Source: Oscillospiraceae bacterium (lineage in GTDB: Bacteria > Bacillota > Clostridia > Oscillospirales > Oscillospiraceae). From it: a stretch of 64,000 nucleotides of DNA. The stretch spans positions 1-64,000 of the forward strand of contig JAETQF010000016.1 in the NCBI GenBank assembly GCA_021770845.1, read 5' to 3'. Numbering within the stretch: position 1 is the stretch's first letter; each line of letters starts with the position of its first letter. Shown one piece after another: positions 1 through 9,414 of this stretch. The notes below the pieces were generated by a model. It was not told the origin of the DNA, ran no database searches, and saw only the letters and a program-made list of their open reading frames with translations. Both the position numbers and the translations under genes were made by a program.

Positions 1-315
1 GCCGTGGAGAGCCTGGCGGATCTGGCCCAGGGCGGCGAGATCGCCCTGGAGATCAAGTCTGAGGGCGCCACCAAGGTGGAGGTGAACCTGGCGGCCAAGG
101 CTCTGATCGATGTGGCTGAGGAGACCGGCGCCGACCTGACGATCAAGAGCAGCGTGGCCACCATCACCATCCCCAACGAGGTGCTGGTCAACGAGTTCAC
201 CGGCATTGGCAGCGTGAAGGTGTCCGTGCAGGCCACGGGGAGCAGCGTGGGCTTCTCCATCCAGGCCAGCGGCAAGGCGCTGAAGAACATCAAGGGCCTG
301 TCGGTCGAGTTCTAA
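1..315 (+). CDS. C-terminal end of a cell-surface (S-layer-associated type) protein, 5' truncated
   Basis: The frame is open from the first base and ends at TAA 313-315, so only the last 104 residues are visible. They alternate short beta-strand-like stretches rich in Val, Ala, Gly, Thr and Ser, with phrases such as LTIKSSVATITIPNEVL. I associate this style with the beta-repeat modules of large secreted surface proteins of Oscillospiraceae. No catalytic motif, cell-wall sorting signal or SLH repeat is visible in the fragment. The GTG at position 4 is probably internal. A strong hairpin terminator follows. The surface-protein call rests on style of sequence only. Confidence 0.5.
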   Translation, partial: AVESLADLAQGGEIALEIKSEGATKVEVNLAAKALIDVAEETGADLTIKSSVATITIPNEVLVNEFTGIGSVKVSVQATGSSVGFSIQASGKALKNIKGLSVEF

Positions 316-372
316 TTGCGTTCAGACCGCGTCCAACGGCTCTGTGAGGCGTATCTGACGCGGTCCCGGCGG

Positions 373-401
373 AAAGGAGGGGGCTTCGGCCCCCTCCTTT
401 T
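373..401 (+). terminator. Rho-independent terminator
   Basis: Nine perfect base pairs, GGAGGGGGC (376-384) with GCCCCCTCC (389-397), closed by a TTCG tetraloop, preceded by AAA and followed by TTTT. It ends the transcript of the surface-protein gene and separates it from the polysaccharide genes. Confidence 0.85.
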
Positions 402-467
402 CCCGAATCCCCGGCGCTGGACGGCGGGGGTTTGGGAAAGGGAAGATCACGTAGGAGGCGGAATGAA

Positions 468-2798
468 ATGGCCCGAAAATCTCAACAGCCCGCGCCGCTC
501 CAGGCAGCCCTGAGAGGGGCGGATACCGCGGTGTCCGTGGGGGCTTTTTTCCTGGCGGTGTGTCTGAGCTCGGCGGCCACGGCCAAGTCCGCCGCCATGC
601 TGCTGACGGCGCTGGCGCTGTCCGCGGCGTTTTTGTTCTGGGGGCGGCTGCGGGATCGCATGAAGGCGCCCATGCTGGCCCTGGCGCTGGTGGTGCTGGT
701 GGACGGGCTCAGCTGCGGCTGGGCGGCGTCGGGCAAGTTCGCCCTGTTTGAGTTTTTGAAGGTGTTCAACGCGTTCTGCCTGACGCTGGCGCTGCTGGCC
801 TTTACCGGGGAGGAGCGGCCCGCGCGGAAGGTATGCGTGGTGCTGGAGGGGTTTGCCGCCGTGGCGGGGCTGACCAGCATCGATCTGCTGTCCACCCGTT
901 GGGTGAGCGGGGCGGTGCTGGGGATCCTGGGCTGGTTCACCCCGGATTACCTGGAGCTGGGGGCGGTGGAGGAGGGGGTTCGGATGACCTCCATCTTCCT
1001 GAGCCCCAACGTGTTTGCCGGGTGCATGGGCATCGGGGTGCTGCTGAGCCTGGGGCTGGCGGTCACCTCGGAAAAGCCGAGGGCGCGGGCGGCCCATCTG
1101 ATCTGCCTGTCGGTGAACGCCCTGTCCTTCGTGCTGGCCTTCAGCATGGGGGCGTGCGTGATGATCGTGCCGGCGTTCCTGGTGCTGCTGGCCCTGACGG
1201 AGAAGGAAAAGCGAACCGGCTTGTTCCTCCTGATGGTGGAGACGATGGTGGTGACGCTGCTGTGCGCCTTCCCCATCTCCCTGACCTCCATGACGGCCTG
1301 GACGGGCTTCCGCCCCATCCCCCTGCTGTGCACCGTGGCGGGGGCGGCGGCGCTGTGCGCCCTGGATCTGCTGGTGGGGCGGCGGCTGGCGGCGAAGCTG
1401 GCGGGCCACGGGCGGGCGGTGCTGATCCTCATCCTGGCCCTGCTGGCGGGGGCGGCCGTATTCCTTGGGGCCGCCCTTACCCTCACCACCGGGGTGGAGC
1501 TCCAGGCGGGGGAGAGCCTGCGGCGATCCGCGTACCCGGAGCCGGGGTCGTACACCGTGGAGGCGGCGGCGGAGGGCGATCCCGGGGTGGTGATTGAGAG
1601 CCAGAACCGGGCGGATACCATGATGCACACCAGCACGGAGCTGTACCGGGGCCCCCTGTCCCAGGCGGCGTTCACCGTGCGGTCGGACAGCCTGGTGGTG
1701 TGGTTCACCTTCAGCGCGGAGGCGGAGACACGTCTGGAGTCGGTGGAGTACATGGGGGAGACCGGCTCGGGGCGCGTGCCCCTGGGCTACCGGCTGCTGC
1801 CCGGGTTTATCGCCAACCGGATCCAGGGCCTGCGGGCCAACCAGAACGCCATCCAACGGTTCGTATTCTTTGAGGACGGGCTGAAGCTGTTTGCCCGCAG
1901 CCCGGTGATTGGGCTGGGTATGGGGGCCTTTGAGAACGGAGTGCGGGGGGTGCAGTCCTTCCGCTACGACACCAAATACGCCCACAACCACTACATCCAG
2001 GCTCTGGCGGAGACGGGGGTGGTGGGGCTGGCGCTGTTTTTGGGGCTGCTGGCGGTGTCCGGGATCTGCCTGTGGCGGGGGAGGAAGAAGCCGTTGGCCC
2101 CGGCGCTGGGGGCGGCGCTGGCGTTCATGGCCGGCCACGCGCTGGTGGAGTTCACCTTCTCCATCTACTGCTATCTGCCCATGGCCTTCGCGGTGTTTGC
2201 CGCCATCAGCCTGTACTGCGGGGATACGCTGCCGCTCCCTGCCTGGATGGGAAAAAAGGCGGTGAAAAACGGCCTTCTGCTGGGCATCTGCGCCCTGCTG
2301 GTTCTGTTCGCGGTGCTCCTGGGCTGCAACATCGCGGCCCAGAACCTGGTGGAACGGGACGCCAGCCTGGAGAACCTGGAGCGGGCGGCTGCCCTGGATC
2401 CCTTTGAGAAAGCGGACCATATGCTGTCCTACGTGGCCCAGGTAACCGGGAGCGGGGAGGAGGGAGACATACGGCAGAAGGCGGACGGCTACGCCGAACG
2501 GCTGGGGCGGATCGACTCCAACATCATCCCCTACTACCTGGCGGCGTACTACCTGGATCAGGGCCAGGTGGGGCAGGGGCTGGAGCAGGCGGAGCGGTAT
2601 GTGCGGTACGTGTCCGCCGACGGGGACGTGTGGCAGGACACCTTCAACCTGCTGGAGGGGTACGAGCAGGACACGGCGGAATACCGGGCGGGGGTGACCC
2701 ATATCGCGGATCTGCTGGATGCCTGGAACGGGGAAAACCTGGGAAAGATCGCGCTGGATGAGCAGACCCAGGCGTTCATCGCCCGAATACGATCATAA
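468..2798 (+). CDS. O-antigen ligase/polymerase (Wzy_C-like) membrane protein with extracytoplasmic C-terminal region
   Basis: A 776-residue polytopic membrane protein. Many hydrophobic segments fill roughly residues 20-325 and 525-640. The diagnostic Wzy_C signature HNHYIQALAETGVVGLALF lies near residue 505, after a long extracytoplasmic loop of about 150 residues. Members of this family join or polymerise glycan chains from lipid carriers at the outer face of the membrane. The last ~120 residues are soluble, helical and TPR-like. The ATG at 468 is chosen because AGGAGG sits about eight bases upstream; the reading frame opens earlier at a TTG (432) with no such site. The sugar transferase 23 bp downstream supports a role in exopolysaccharide or wall glycan assembly. 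Ligase versus polymerase cannot be decided from sequence. Confidence 0.85.
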   Translation: MARKSQQPAPLQAALRGADTAVSVGAFFLAVCLSSAATAKSAAMLLTALALSAAFLFWGRLRDRMKAPMLALALVVLVDGLSCGWAASGKFALFEFLKVFNAFCLTLALLAFTGEERPARKVCVVLEGFAAVAGLTSIDLLSTRWVSGAVLGILGWFTPDYLELGAVEEGVRMTSIFLSPNVFAGCMGIGVLLSLGLAVTSEKPRARAAHLICLSVNALSFVLAFSMGACVMIVPAFLVLLALTEKEKRTGLFLLMVETMVVTLLCAFPISLTSMTAWTGFRPIPLLCTVAGAAALCALDLLVGRRLAAKLAGHGRAVLILILALLAGAAVFLGAALTLTTGVELQAGESLRRSAYPEPGSYTVEAAAEGDPGVVIESQNRADTMMHTSTELYRGPLSQAAFTVRSDSLVVWFTFSAEAETRLESVEYMGETGSGRVPLGYRLLPGFIANRIQGLRANQNAIQRFVFFEDGLKLFARSPVIGLGMGAFENGVRGVQSFRYDTKYAHNHYIQALAETGVVGLALFLGLLAVSGICLWRGRKKPLAPALGAALAFMAGHALVEFTFSIYCYLPMAFAVFAAISLYCGDTLPLPAWMGKKAVKNGLLLGICALLVLFAVLLGCNIAAQNLVERDASLENLERAAALDPFEKADHMLSYVAQVTGSGEEGDIRQKADGYAERLGRIDSNIIPYYLAAYYLDQGQVGQGLEQAERYVRYVSADGDVWQDTFNLLEGYEQDTAEYRAGVTHIADLLDAWNGENLGKIALDEQTQAFIARIRS

Positions 2799-2821
2799 CG
2801 AGGGAAAAAGAGAGAACGAGC

Positions 2822-4213
2822 ATGATTAAAGAGAACCAACGGCTGCTGAACCGGCTTCACGTGATCAGCGACGGGGCCATGGTATACCTGTCCCTGCCTA
2901 TCGCGTTTTGGATCCGCTTCTACCTCCTGCCCGGCGGGGTCATCACGGTACCTCTGTCCCGGTATCTGACGCTGGGTGTGCTCCTCACCGCCGTCCAGCT
3001 CTTTGCCTACGCCGCCCTGGGGCTGTACCAGTCCTTCCGCAAGATCCGGCTGCGCCGGGAGCTGGAGAAGTTGTGGCTGGCGGGGGCGCTGGTGATGGGG
3101 GTGCTGCTCAGCTTCCTGTTTGTGCAGCACTATATCGACTTCTCCCGGCTGACCCTGGTGATCTGGTTTGTGCTGAGCACCGGGGCGCTGAGCTGCAAGC
3201 GGGTGCTGCTGCGCCGGGGCCTGGGATACTTCCGCCGGCGGGGCTATAACCAGAAGCACGTGCTGCTCATCGGGTGCGGGGAGATGGCCCGGGCCTACTG
3301 GGAGACGGTGCAGGGGGATCGGGAGCTGGGGTACACAGTGATAGGATATGTATCCTCACGCCGTGAGAAGGAACTGGGAGAGCTGGAACGGCTGGGCGGG
3401 TATGAGCAGCTGGAGCAGGCGCTGGATCAAAAGCGTCCGGACGAAGCGGTGTGCGCCATCGGGGCGGAGGACTACGGGCGGATGGCGGAGATCATTGAAG
3501 CCTGTGAAAAGGGGGGGATCAAGCTGTCCATCATCCCCTTTTACGCCAAGTATATGCCGTCCAACCCCCAGTTTGACGAGCTGGACGGCATCCCGCTGCT
3601 GAATTTCCGGCGGATTCCGTTGGACAACTGGGCCAACGCCTTCTGCAAGCGGGCCATGGATATCGTGGGGGCGCTGCTCCTGATCCTGCTGACCTCACCG
3701 GTGATGCTGGCCTGCGCCATCGGGGTGAAGCTGTCCTCACCGGGGCCGGTGCTGTTCAAGCAGGAGCGGATCGGCCGGAATAAGAAGCCCTTTTATATGT
3801 ACAAGTTCCGCTCCATGCGGGTGAACGGCGGGGAGAACACGGCGTGGAGCCGGGATCACGACGACCGGAAGACGAAATTCGGCGCGCTTATGCGCAAGTG
3901 CTCGCTGGACGAGCTGCCTCAGTTTTTCAACGTGCTGAAGGGGGATATGAGCCTGGTGGGGCCCAGGCCGGAGATCCCGTACTACGTGGAGAAGTTCAAG
4001 GAGGACGTGCCGCTGTACATGGTGAAGCACCAGGTGCGGCCGGGGATCACGGGCTGGGCCCAGGTGAACGGGCTGCGTGGGGACACGTCCATCAAGGCCC
4101 GGGTGGAGCACGATGTGTACTACATCGAGCACTGGAGCCTGCTGTTTGATATTGAGATCCTGCTGACCACGGTGTTCCGGGGCAAGTTTGTGAACAGCGA
4201 GGCGCTGGACTGA
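2822..4213 (+). CDS. Polyprenyl-phosphate sugar-1-phosphate transferase (exopolysaccharide initiating glycosyltransferase)
   Basis: A 463-residue protein with the layout of the WbaP/WcaJ class. Four N-terminal membrane segments (about residues 15-125) are followed by a Rossmann-like central domain (VLLIGCGEMARAY near 145). A re-entrant membrane helix (near 280) precedes the catalytic domain. Catalytic hallmarks are visible: YKFRSM, LDELPQFFNVLKGDMSLVGPRPE and VRPGITGWAQVNG. The enzyme transfers a sugar phosphate from a UDP-sugar to undecaprenyl phosphate as the first step of a repeat unit. It follows the Wzy_C gene by 23 bp, so the two are probably cotranscribed. No other glycosyltransferases, flippase or chain-length regulator appear nearby, so the remaining pathway genes must lie elsewhere. 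Which sugar is used is unknown. Confidence 0.93.
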   Translation: MIKENQRLLNRLHVISDGAMVYLSLPIAFWIRFYLLPGGVITVPLSRYLTLGVLLTAVQLFAYAALGLYQSFRKIRLRRELEKLWLAGALVMGVLLSFLFVQHYIDFSRLTLVIWFVLSTGALSCKRVLLRRGLGYFRRRGYNQKHVLLIGCGEMARAYWETVQGDRELGYTVIGYVSSRREKELGELERLGGYEQLEQALDQKRPDEAVCAIGAEDYGRMAEIIEACEKGGIKLSIIPFYAKYMPSNPQFDELDGIPLLNFRRIPLDNWANAFCKRAMDIVGALLLILLTSPVMLACAIGVKLSSPGPVLFKQERIGRNKKPFYMYKFRSMRVNGGENTAWSRDHDDRKTKFGALMRKCSLDELPQFFNVLKGDMSLVGPRPEIPYYVEKFKEDVPLYMVKHQVRPGITGWAQVNGLRGDTSIKARVEHDVYYIEHWSLLFDIEILLTTVFRGKFVNSEALD

Positions 4214-4618
4214 GCGGGATCTCATGGCGATCCCGTATGCGGGGCGGGTACTGCCGCAAGCACACCTCCATGGGCGCAAACTGTTTCTTACGGTATAATT
4301 GCCGGCCCGCAGGGGCAGATACGAACAAGGGAACTGCGAGCAGCCAGAGTTTACCTAAAGATCCGGTTCAGGCTGTTCATAAGTTTTGCTCTGCCCAAAA
4401 AATGATGGTGAAAAAGATCACAATTATTTTGAGATGGAAGTGCGCATGGGAGCGGGCAGGTTCTTTTATGGACACGTACCGGCCCCAACAAAACTCTGTA
4501 CTTGTTTAAGCCCTTCGGTTCCCGCCCTTGACTTCCCCGCGATCCGGAGTAAAATATTCTTATGGGATTCGGAAAACTCGGCGCGGGCGGGAACCGCCCC
4601 GCGGAAGGGAACCTGTAT
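4214..4618 (+). other. Intergenic stretch, no convincing gene
   Basis: About 400 bp between the sugar transferase and the HAD gene. A TATAAT at 4292-4297 lies mid-region but has no good -35 box. The sequence after it has several small complementary stretches, so a short untranslated RNA is conceivable. The only open frame (4237-4509) lacks a ribosome-binding site and gives an implausible product. A hairpin (about 4579-4602, CGCGGGCGG with CCGCCCCGCG) lies just ahead of the HAD Shine-Dalgarno sequence. Confidence 0.4.
4528..4555 (+). promoter_or_regulatory. Sigma-A-type promoter for the HAD/AI-2E pair
   Basis: TTGACT (4528-4533), a 16-bp spacer, then TAAAAT (4550-4555). It lies about 64 bp ahead of the HAD start codon, with a GC-rich hairpin in between. 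Confidence 0.6.
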
Positions 4619-5341
4619 ATGAAACTCACCACCGTATTGTTCGACCTGGACGGGACGCTGCTCCCCATGGATCAGGAGGAATTCACCCGGGGCTACTTTG
4701 GCCTGCTGACCCAAAAGGCGGCGCCCAGGGGCTATGACCCCCGGCAGCTCGTGGACGGGATCTGGGCGGGCACCGCCGCCATGGTGAAAAACGACGGCAG
4801 CCAGACCAACGAGGCCGCATTCTGGCGGAGGTTTGCCCAGATATTCGGCGAGGCCGCCCTGAAGGACAGGGATGTATTCGACGAATTCTACGCCAACGAG
4901 TTCCAGGCCGCCAAAGCCTTCTGCGGTTACAATCCCCAGGCCGCGGAAGCCGTCCGGGCTATGCGGAGGGCGGGCTGCCGGGTGGTTCTGGCCACCAACC
5001 CCATCTTCCCGGCGGCGGGCAACCGGGTTCGGCTGGGCTGGACGGGGCTGAAGCCGGAGGACTTCGCCCTGTGCACCACCTATGAGAATTCCCACTGGTG
5101 CAAGCCCAGCCTGGGCTATTACCGGGAGATCCTGGACGGCCTGGGCCTGGAGCCTGGGGAATGCCTCATGGTGGGCAACGACGCGGAGGAGGACATGGCG
5201 GCCCGGGAGCTGGGCCTGGAGGTATTCCTGCTCACCGACTGCCTGATCAATCGGACGGGCCGGGATCTCAGCCCCTATCCCCAGGGCGGCTTCTCGGACT
5301 TGATGGCCTATTGGACAGACCTGTGGGAGGGCGGCCTATGA
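4619..5341 (+). CDS. HAD-superfamily hydrolase
   Basis: A 240-residue Rossmann-fold phosphohydrolase. Motif I is DLDGTLLP, with nucleophile and acid Asp near residues 10 and 12. Motif II is the Thr in LATNP (near 125), motif III the Lys of CKPSLGYY, and motif IV GNDAEEDM with two acidic metal ligands. The alpha-helical cap between motifs I and II gives a phosphoglycolate-phosphatase-like architecture, but the substrate cannot be read. The ATG at 4619 follows GGAAGGGA; an upstream in-frame ATG (4562) lies at the promoter and is not used here. Its stop overlaps the next start as ATGA, so translation is probably coupled to the AI-2E-family protein. Confidence 0.88.
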   Translation: MKLTTVLFDLDGTLLPMDQEEFTRGYFGLLTQKAAPRGYDPRQLVDGIWAGTAAMVKNDGSQTNEAAFWRRFAQIFGEAALKDRDVFDEFYANEFQAAKAFCGYNPQAAEAVRAMRRAGCRVVLATNPIFPAAGNRVRLGWTGLKPEDFALCTTYENSHWCKPSLGYYREILDGLGLEPGECLMVGNDAEEDMAARELGLEVFLLTDCLINRTGRDLSPYPQGGFSDLMAYWTDLWEGGL

Positions 5342-6540
5342 ACCGGGAATTTCTCAAGAAGATTTTTTTCCAGTCCCTGACGGCCTTCCTGTCCCTGGCC
5401 CTGGCCATCCTGCTGTTCTTTGCCATTTTGAAGCTGGACGAGATCCGGGGGAGCTTCCACTGGCTGCTGGACGTCCTCACCCCCTTTCTCTACGGCGGCA
5501 CCATGGCCTACCTGCTGAAAACTCCCTGCGGCTTTCTGGAGCGGCAGTTTGAGGCGATCCTGCCGGACAAGCATAAAAGATGGGCCAACCTGCTCAGCGT
5601 GGTGGCGGTGATGCTGATCAGCGCGCTGATCCTCTACCTGCTGCTGAGCACGGTGCTGCCGGAGATGTGGGCCAGCATTGTGGCGCTGGCCACCGCCGTC
5701 CCGCCCAAGGTGGACGAGTTTACCAGGTGGGTGCTGTCCCACCTGGAGGGCAACGAGGTGCTCCAGAACTACGTGAACAACGCCTTCACCACCATAGAGG
5801 ACTGGGGGAAAAACTGGGCCACCACCGATCTCCTGCCCACCATGCAGGGCATGATGGGCGGGGTGGTCACCACTGTGGGGTCGGTGCTCACCGTGGCGAA
5901 AAACATCATCCTGGGCGTGATCATCTGCATCTATCTGCTGGCCAGCCGGAAGAAATTCACCCGCCACGCCAAGGCGCTGGTGTACGCCGTGTTCAAGCCG
6001 GAGCGGGCGGAAAAGCTGCTCAAGGAGTGCGCCCACATCGACGCCACCTTCGTGGGCTTCTTCGGCGGGAAAATTCTGGACAGCGCCATTGTAGGCCTGA
6101 TCTGCTATATTTTCTGTGCCATTATGTCGGTGGCCGCGGGCTTCCAGAATGCGGTGCTCATCAGCGTGATCATCGGCGTCACCAACGTGATCCCCTATTT
6201 TGGCCCCTTCATCGGGGCGGTGCCCGCCGCCCTGCTGATCCTTATCTCCAGCCCCCGCAACTGCCTGATCTTCCTGATCTTCATCGTCATCCTTCAGCAG
6301 TTCGACGGCAACGTGCTGGGCCCCAAGCTGCTGGCGGGCAGCGTGGGCCTCACCGGGTTCTGGGTGCTGTTCGCCATCACCCTGTTCCAGGGGCTGTTCG
6401 GCTTTGTGGGCATCCTGGTGGGGGTGCCGGTGTTCGCCGTCATCTACGATCTGGCCCGGCGGGCCATCCTGTCCGGGCTGAAAAAGCACGGGAAGCTGGA
6501 CGTGCTGGACAGCGGCGGCGGGCCGTTCCCGGAGCCTTGA
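5338..6540 (+). CDS. AI-2E-family (PerM/YtvI-type) membrane permease
   Basis: A 400-residue membrane protein with the family pattern: hydrophobic segments near residues 10-60, a soluble helical stretch (about 110-170), then several C-terminal segments. It carries the conserved GVTNVIPYFGPFIGAVPA region and a later QQFDGNVLGPKLL stretch typical of the family. Members range from autoinducer-2 exporters to YtvI-like proteins and Na+/H+ antiporters, so the transported solute is not predictable. The ATG overlaps the stop of the HAD gene; upstream codons in the same frame lie inside that gene and are rejected. No partner signalling genes are adjacent. Confidence 0.88.
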   Translation: MNREFLKKIFFQSLTAFLSLALAILLFFAILKLDEIRGSFHWLLDVLTPFLYGGTMAYLLKTPCGFLERQFEAILPDKHKRWANLLSVVAVMLISALILYLLLSTVLPEMWASIVALATAVPPKVDEFTRWVLSHLEGNEVLQNYVNNAFTTIEDWGKNWATTDLLPTMQGMMGGVVTTVGSVLTVAKNIILGVIICIYLLASRKKFTRHAKALVYAVFKPERAEKLLKECAHIDATFVGFFGGKILDSAIVGLICYIFCAIMSVAAGFQNAVLISVIIGVTNVIPYFGPFIGAVPAALLILISSPRNCLIFLIFIVILQQFDGNVLGPKLLAGSVGLTGFWVLFAITLFQGLFGFVGILVGVPVFAVIYDLARRAILSGLKKHGKLDVLDSGGGPFPEP

Positions 6541-6566
6541 CCAGGCGGCGGGCCCTATGATATGAT
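6537..6566 (+). promoter_or_regulatory. Probable promoter of the tldD gene
   Basis: TTGACC (6537-6542), an 18-bp spacer and TATGAT (6561-6566). It overlaps the stop codon of the preceding gene and ends about 36 bp before the start codon. Confidence 0.5.
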
Positions 6567-6601
6567 CATTCCGTATGTTCTGCGGAAAAGGAGGTTTTTC
6601 T

Positions 6602-8014
6602 GTGTTTCCAACCATTGATCAGGCCAAGCCCGGCCTGCAAAAGCTCATTACCGTTTTGGGGGAGACCTACCCCTACGCCTCCGTGCTGGCGGTGGCGGAC
6701 GACAGCCGCGCCTGGCGGATCAGCCGGAGCGGCATTAACATCGCCTCCGGCGGCTATGGCGGCGGCACCGGCTTCGTGGTGCGGGTGTTTGACGGCGTGG
6801 GCTGCGCCGAATACTCCTTCAACGAGTTCTCGGAGGACAGGATCCCCGCCCTGTGCGAGACGCTCTCCCGCCGCCTGGCGGAGCAGAACGCCGCCCTGGA
6901 CGGCTTCGCCCCCCTGCCCACCCCCATCCCGGCGGACGAGCCCGCCACGCTGAAGAAGGAGACCACCTGGCAGATCCACCCCCGGGAGCTGGGGGACGAG
7001 GCCATCGTGGCCAAGATCACCGCCCTGCGGGAAAAGACGCTGGCGGTGGACGATCGGATTCTGGACGCCCAGGCGGCGGTGACCTACCGCGGCTTCCGCA
7101 AGCTGTTCCTGTCCAAGCACCGGGATCTGGATCAGACCGTGATGTGGACCAACGCCATGCTGGCGGTGATGGCCTCCCGGGGGCAGGAGATCAAGCTGTC
7201 CTACCACCCCTTCTCCGTGCTGGGCGGCGCAGAGCTGCTGGACGAGATGGACGCCAAGGTGGAGCGGGCCGCCCGGGACGCCCTGGAGCTGCTGGACAGC
7301 CAGCCCATCCCGCCGGGGGAGTACGACTGCGTATGCGACCCGGCCACCACCGGCATGATCGTCCACGAGGCCTTCGGCCACGGGGTGGAGATGGATATGT
7401 TCGTCAAGGATCGGGCCCAGGCCAGACAGTTCATCGGGGACTACGTGGCCAGCCCCCTGGTGACCATGCACGACGGCGCCGCCGTGGACGAGTCCGCCAC
7501 CATGTTCTTTGACGACGAGGGCACCCTCACCGGGGACACCGTGATCATCGACCGGGGGGTGCTGAAAACCGGTATGTGCGACGCCCTGTCCGCCGCGCGC
7601 TTAGGCGTGGAACCTACAGGCAACGGCCGCCGGGAGAGCTACGAGCGCAAGGCCTACACCCGCATGACCAACACCTATTTCCAGGGCGGGGACTGCACGC
7701 CCGAGGAGATGATCGCCAGCGTGGAGGAGGGCTTCCTGCTGGAGTGCCCCTCCAGCGGCATGGAGGATCCCAAGAACTGGGGCATCCAGTGCATGGTGAC
7801 CACCGCCCGGGAGATCAAAAACGGAAAGCTGACGGGGAAGATCTACTCCCCCATCGTCCTCACCGGCTATGTGCCCGACCTGCTCAAGTCCGTCACCATG
7901 ATGAGCAAAGCGCCGGAGCTGTCCGGCAGCGGCTACTGCGGCAAGGGGCACAAGGAGTGGGTGAAGGTGTCGGACGGCGGCCCCTATATGAAGGCCCGCA
8001 TCCGGCTGGGCTGA
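6602..8014 (+). CDS. tldD: TldD-type zinc metalloprotease (peptidase U62 family)
   Basis: A 470-residue protein of the TldD/PmbA family. It carries the catalytic HExxxH motif (VHEAFGHGVEMDMF, His255, Glu256, His260) and the C-terminal GYCGKG segment whose Cys is the third zinc ligand in E. coli TldD. Together with its paralogue it should form a TldD-TldE heterodimer in the cytoplasm that degrades unfolded peptides, as known for processing of microcin B17 and CcdA. The GTG at 6602 is preferred because AAAGGAGG lies seven bases upstream; the ATG at 6575 is upstream of that site. The partner gene follows after 95 bp. Confidence 0.92.
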   Translation: MFPTIDQAKPGLQKLITVLGETYPYASVLAVADDSRAWRISRSGINIASGGYGGGTGFVVRVFDGVGCAEYSFNEFSEDRIPALCETLSRRLAEQNAALDGFAPLPTPIPADEPATLKKETTWQIHPRELGDEAIVAKITALREKTLAVDDRILDAQAAVTYRGFRKLFLSKHRDLDQTVMWTNAMLAVMASRGQEIKLSYHPFSVLGGAELLDEMDAKVERAARDALELLDSQPIPPGEYDCVCDPATTGMIVHEAFGHGVEMDMFVKDRAQARQFIGDYVASPLVTMHDGAAVDESATMFFDDEGTLTGDTVIIDRGVLKTGMCDALSAARLGVEPTGNGRRESYERKAYTRMTNTYFQGGDCTPEEMIASVEEGFLLECPSSGMEDPKNWGIQCMVTTAREIKNGKLTGKIYSPIVLTGYVPDLLKSVTMMSKAPELSGSGYCGKGHKEWVKVSDGGPYMKARIRLG

Positions 8015-8109
8015 ACCGAAAAAGAGCTTGAAACCGCTGACGGACAGGATCGCGATTCATACCGTTCCCGCCCGGCAACGGAACAATGCGATAAAGGGAT
8101 GAGTATATT

Positions 8110-9396
8110 TTGATACAGAGAATCAAGAGCGCCCTGGCCCGCCGGGGCATTGCCCTGTGGCGGATCAACGAGCGGGTGGAGGAGGCCGCCGAGCTGTTCT
8201 TCGTGAAGCGGCAGCTTGACACACGGCGGGTCAAGGACGTGCACAAGTACGAGGTCACCCTGTTCCGGGACGTGGAGGCGGAGGGTGGCGGCAAGCCCGC
8301 TCGGGGCTTCACCTCGGTGCAGCTCCTCCCGTCCATGGACGACGGGAAGCTGGACGAGGAGCTGCAAAAGGCGTATTACGCCGCCCAGTTCGCCGCCAAC
8401 CCCTGGTTTGAGCTGCCCGACCCGGTGCGGGCCCCCCTGGTGGAAAAGGCCGGGACACTGGCCCAGGCCCCCCTGGCCCAGAGCGCGGGGCAGATGGCAA
8501 AGGCCCTCTTTGCCCCCGACGTCCAGGAGGATGCCTTTGTCAACTCCGCCGAGGTGTTTGTCATCCGCAGCACCGACCGCATCTTCTCCTCGGAGGGGAC
8601 GGAGGTATCCTACACCGACGCCAGGGTGAAGGGCGAGTTTGTGGTGCAGTGCAAGGCCCCCGAGGACGTGGAGATGTTCCACGAGTTTGAGTACGACGAG
8701 CTGGACGGGGCCGCCCTGTCCGCCAAGGTGGCGGAGGCCCTCACCTTCGTCCGGGATCGGGCCCGGGCCCAAAAGGCCCTCAAGAGCGGGACGTACGACC
8801 TGGTGCTCAGCGGGGATCAGGTGGCCGAGGTGCTGAATTATTACTGGGAGCGCTCGTCCGCCTCCATGGTATACGCCAAGTACTCCACCTGGCAGCGGGG
8901 GGAGGACGTGCAGGGGGAGACGGAGGGCGAGCGGCTGGACGTGAAGCTGGCCGCCACCGAGCCCTACAGCCCGGAGGGCATCCCCATGGCCGGCCTGTCC
9001 CTGCTGGAGGGGGGCGTGCTGCAAGCCTACCACGGCCCCAACCGCTTCTGCCGCTACCTGGGGGTGAAGCCCACGGGGAGCTACGGGAAGCTGGTGTGCG
9101 GCAACGGCGCCGTCCCCTTCGAGGCGCTGAAGCGGGGCCCGGTTCTGTGGGCCGTGGCCTTCTCCGACTTCCAGATGGACGAGGCCAGCGCCCACTTCGG
9201 CGGCGAGATCCGCCTGGCCTATCTGATTGACGAGGACGGGACGGCAACGCCCGTCACCGGCGGCTCGGTGAACGGCAGCATTCTGGAGGCCCAGAAGGCC
9301 CTCATCTTCTCCACCGACCGCTACCTCACCGCCCGGTATGAAGGCCCCTACGCCGTCCGGCTGAAAAACGTCAGCGTGGCCGGCGCGGGAGAATAA
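8110..9396 (+). CDS. TldE/PmbA-type partner of TldD
   Basis: A 428-residue paralogue of the preceding protein. It shares the overall fold signatures (for example GIPMAGLSLLEGG and a C-terminal GGEIRLAYLID) but has no HExxxH zinc motif, which is what distinguishes the non-catalytic TldE/PmbA subunit. It probably shapes the substrate chamber of the heterodimer. The start is taken as TTG at 8110, ten bases after AAAGGGA; an ATG at 8099 is followed almost at once by a stop in its frame. A strong terminator follows, so the pair closes the transcription unit. Confidence 0.85.
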   Translation: MIQRIKSALARRGIALWRINERVEEAAELFFVKRQLDTRRVKDVHKYEVTLFRDVEAEGGGKPARGFTSVQLLPSMDDGKLDEELQKAYYAAQFAANPWFELPDPVRAPLVEKAGTLAQAPLAQSAGQMAKALFAPDVQEDAFVNSAEVFVIRSTDRIFSSEGTEVSYTDARVKGEFVVQCKAPEDVEMFHEFEYDELDGAALSAKVAEALTFVRDRARAQKALKSGTYDLVLSGDQVAEVLNYYWERSSASMVYAKYSTWQRGEDVQGETEGERLDVKLAATEPYSPEGIPMAGLSLLEGGVLQAYHGPNRFCRYLGVKPTGSYGKLVCGNGAVPFEALKRGPVLWAVAFSDFQMDEASAHFGGEIRLAYLIDEDGTATPVTGGSVNGSILEAQKALIFSTDRYLTARYEGPYAVRLKNVSVAGAGE

Positions 9397-9414
9397 TCCC
9401 ACTCTGAACAAAAC

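Noticed and set aside
447-2702. Long open frame on the minus strand opposite the Wzy_C-like gene
   Set aside because: Composition is dominated by His, Pro, Gln, Arg and Gly, as expected for the antisense of a GC-rich gene; no ribosome-binding site or family motif, and the plus-strand product is clearly real.
4237-4509. Possible small gene between the sugar transferase and the HAD gene
   Set aside because: No Shine-Dalgarno sequence, unnatural composition, and a predicted promoter -10 box lies inside it.
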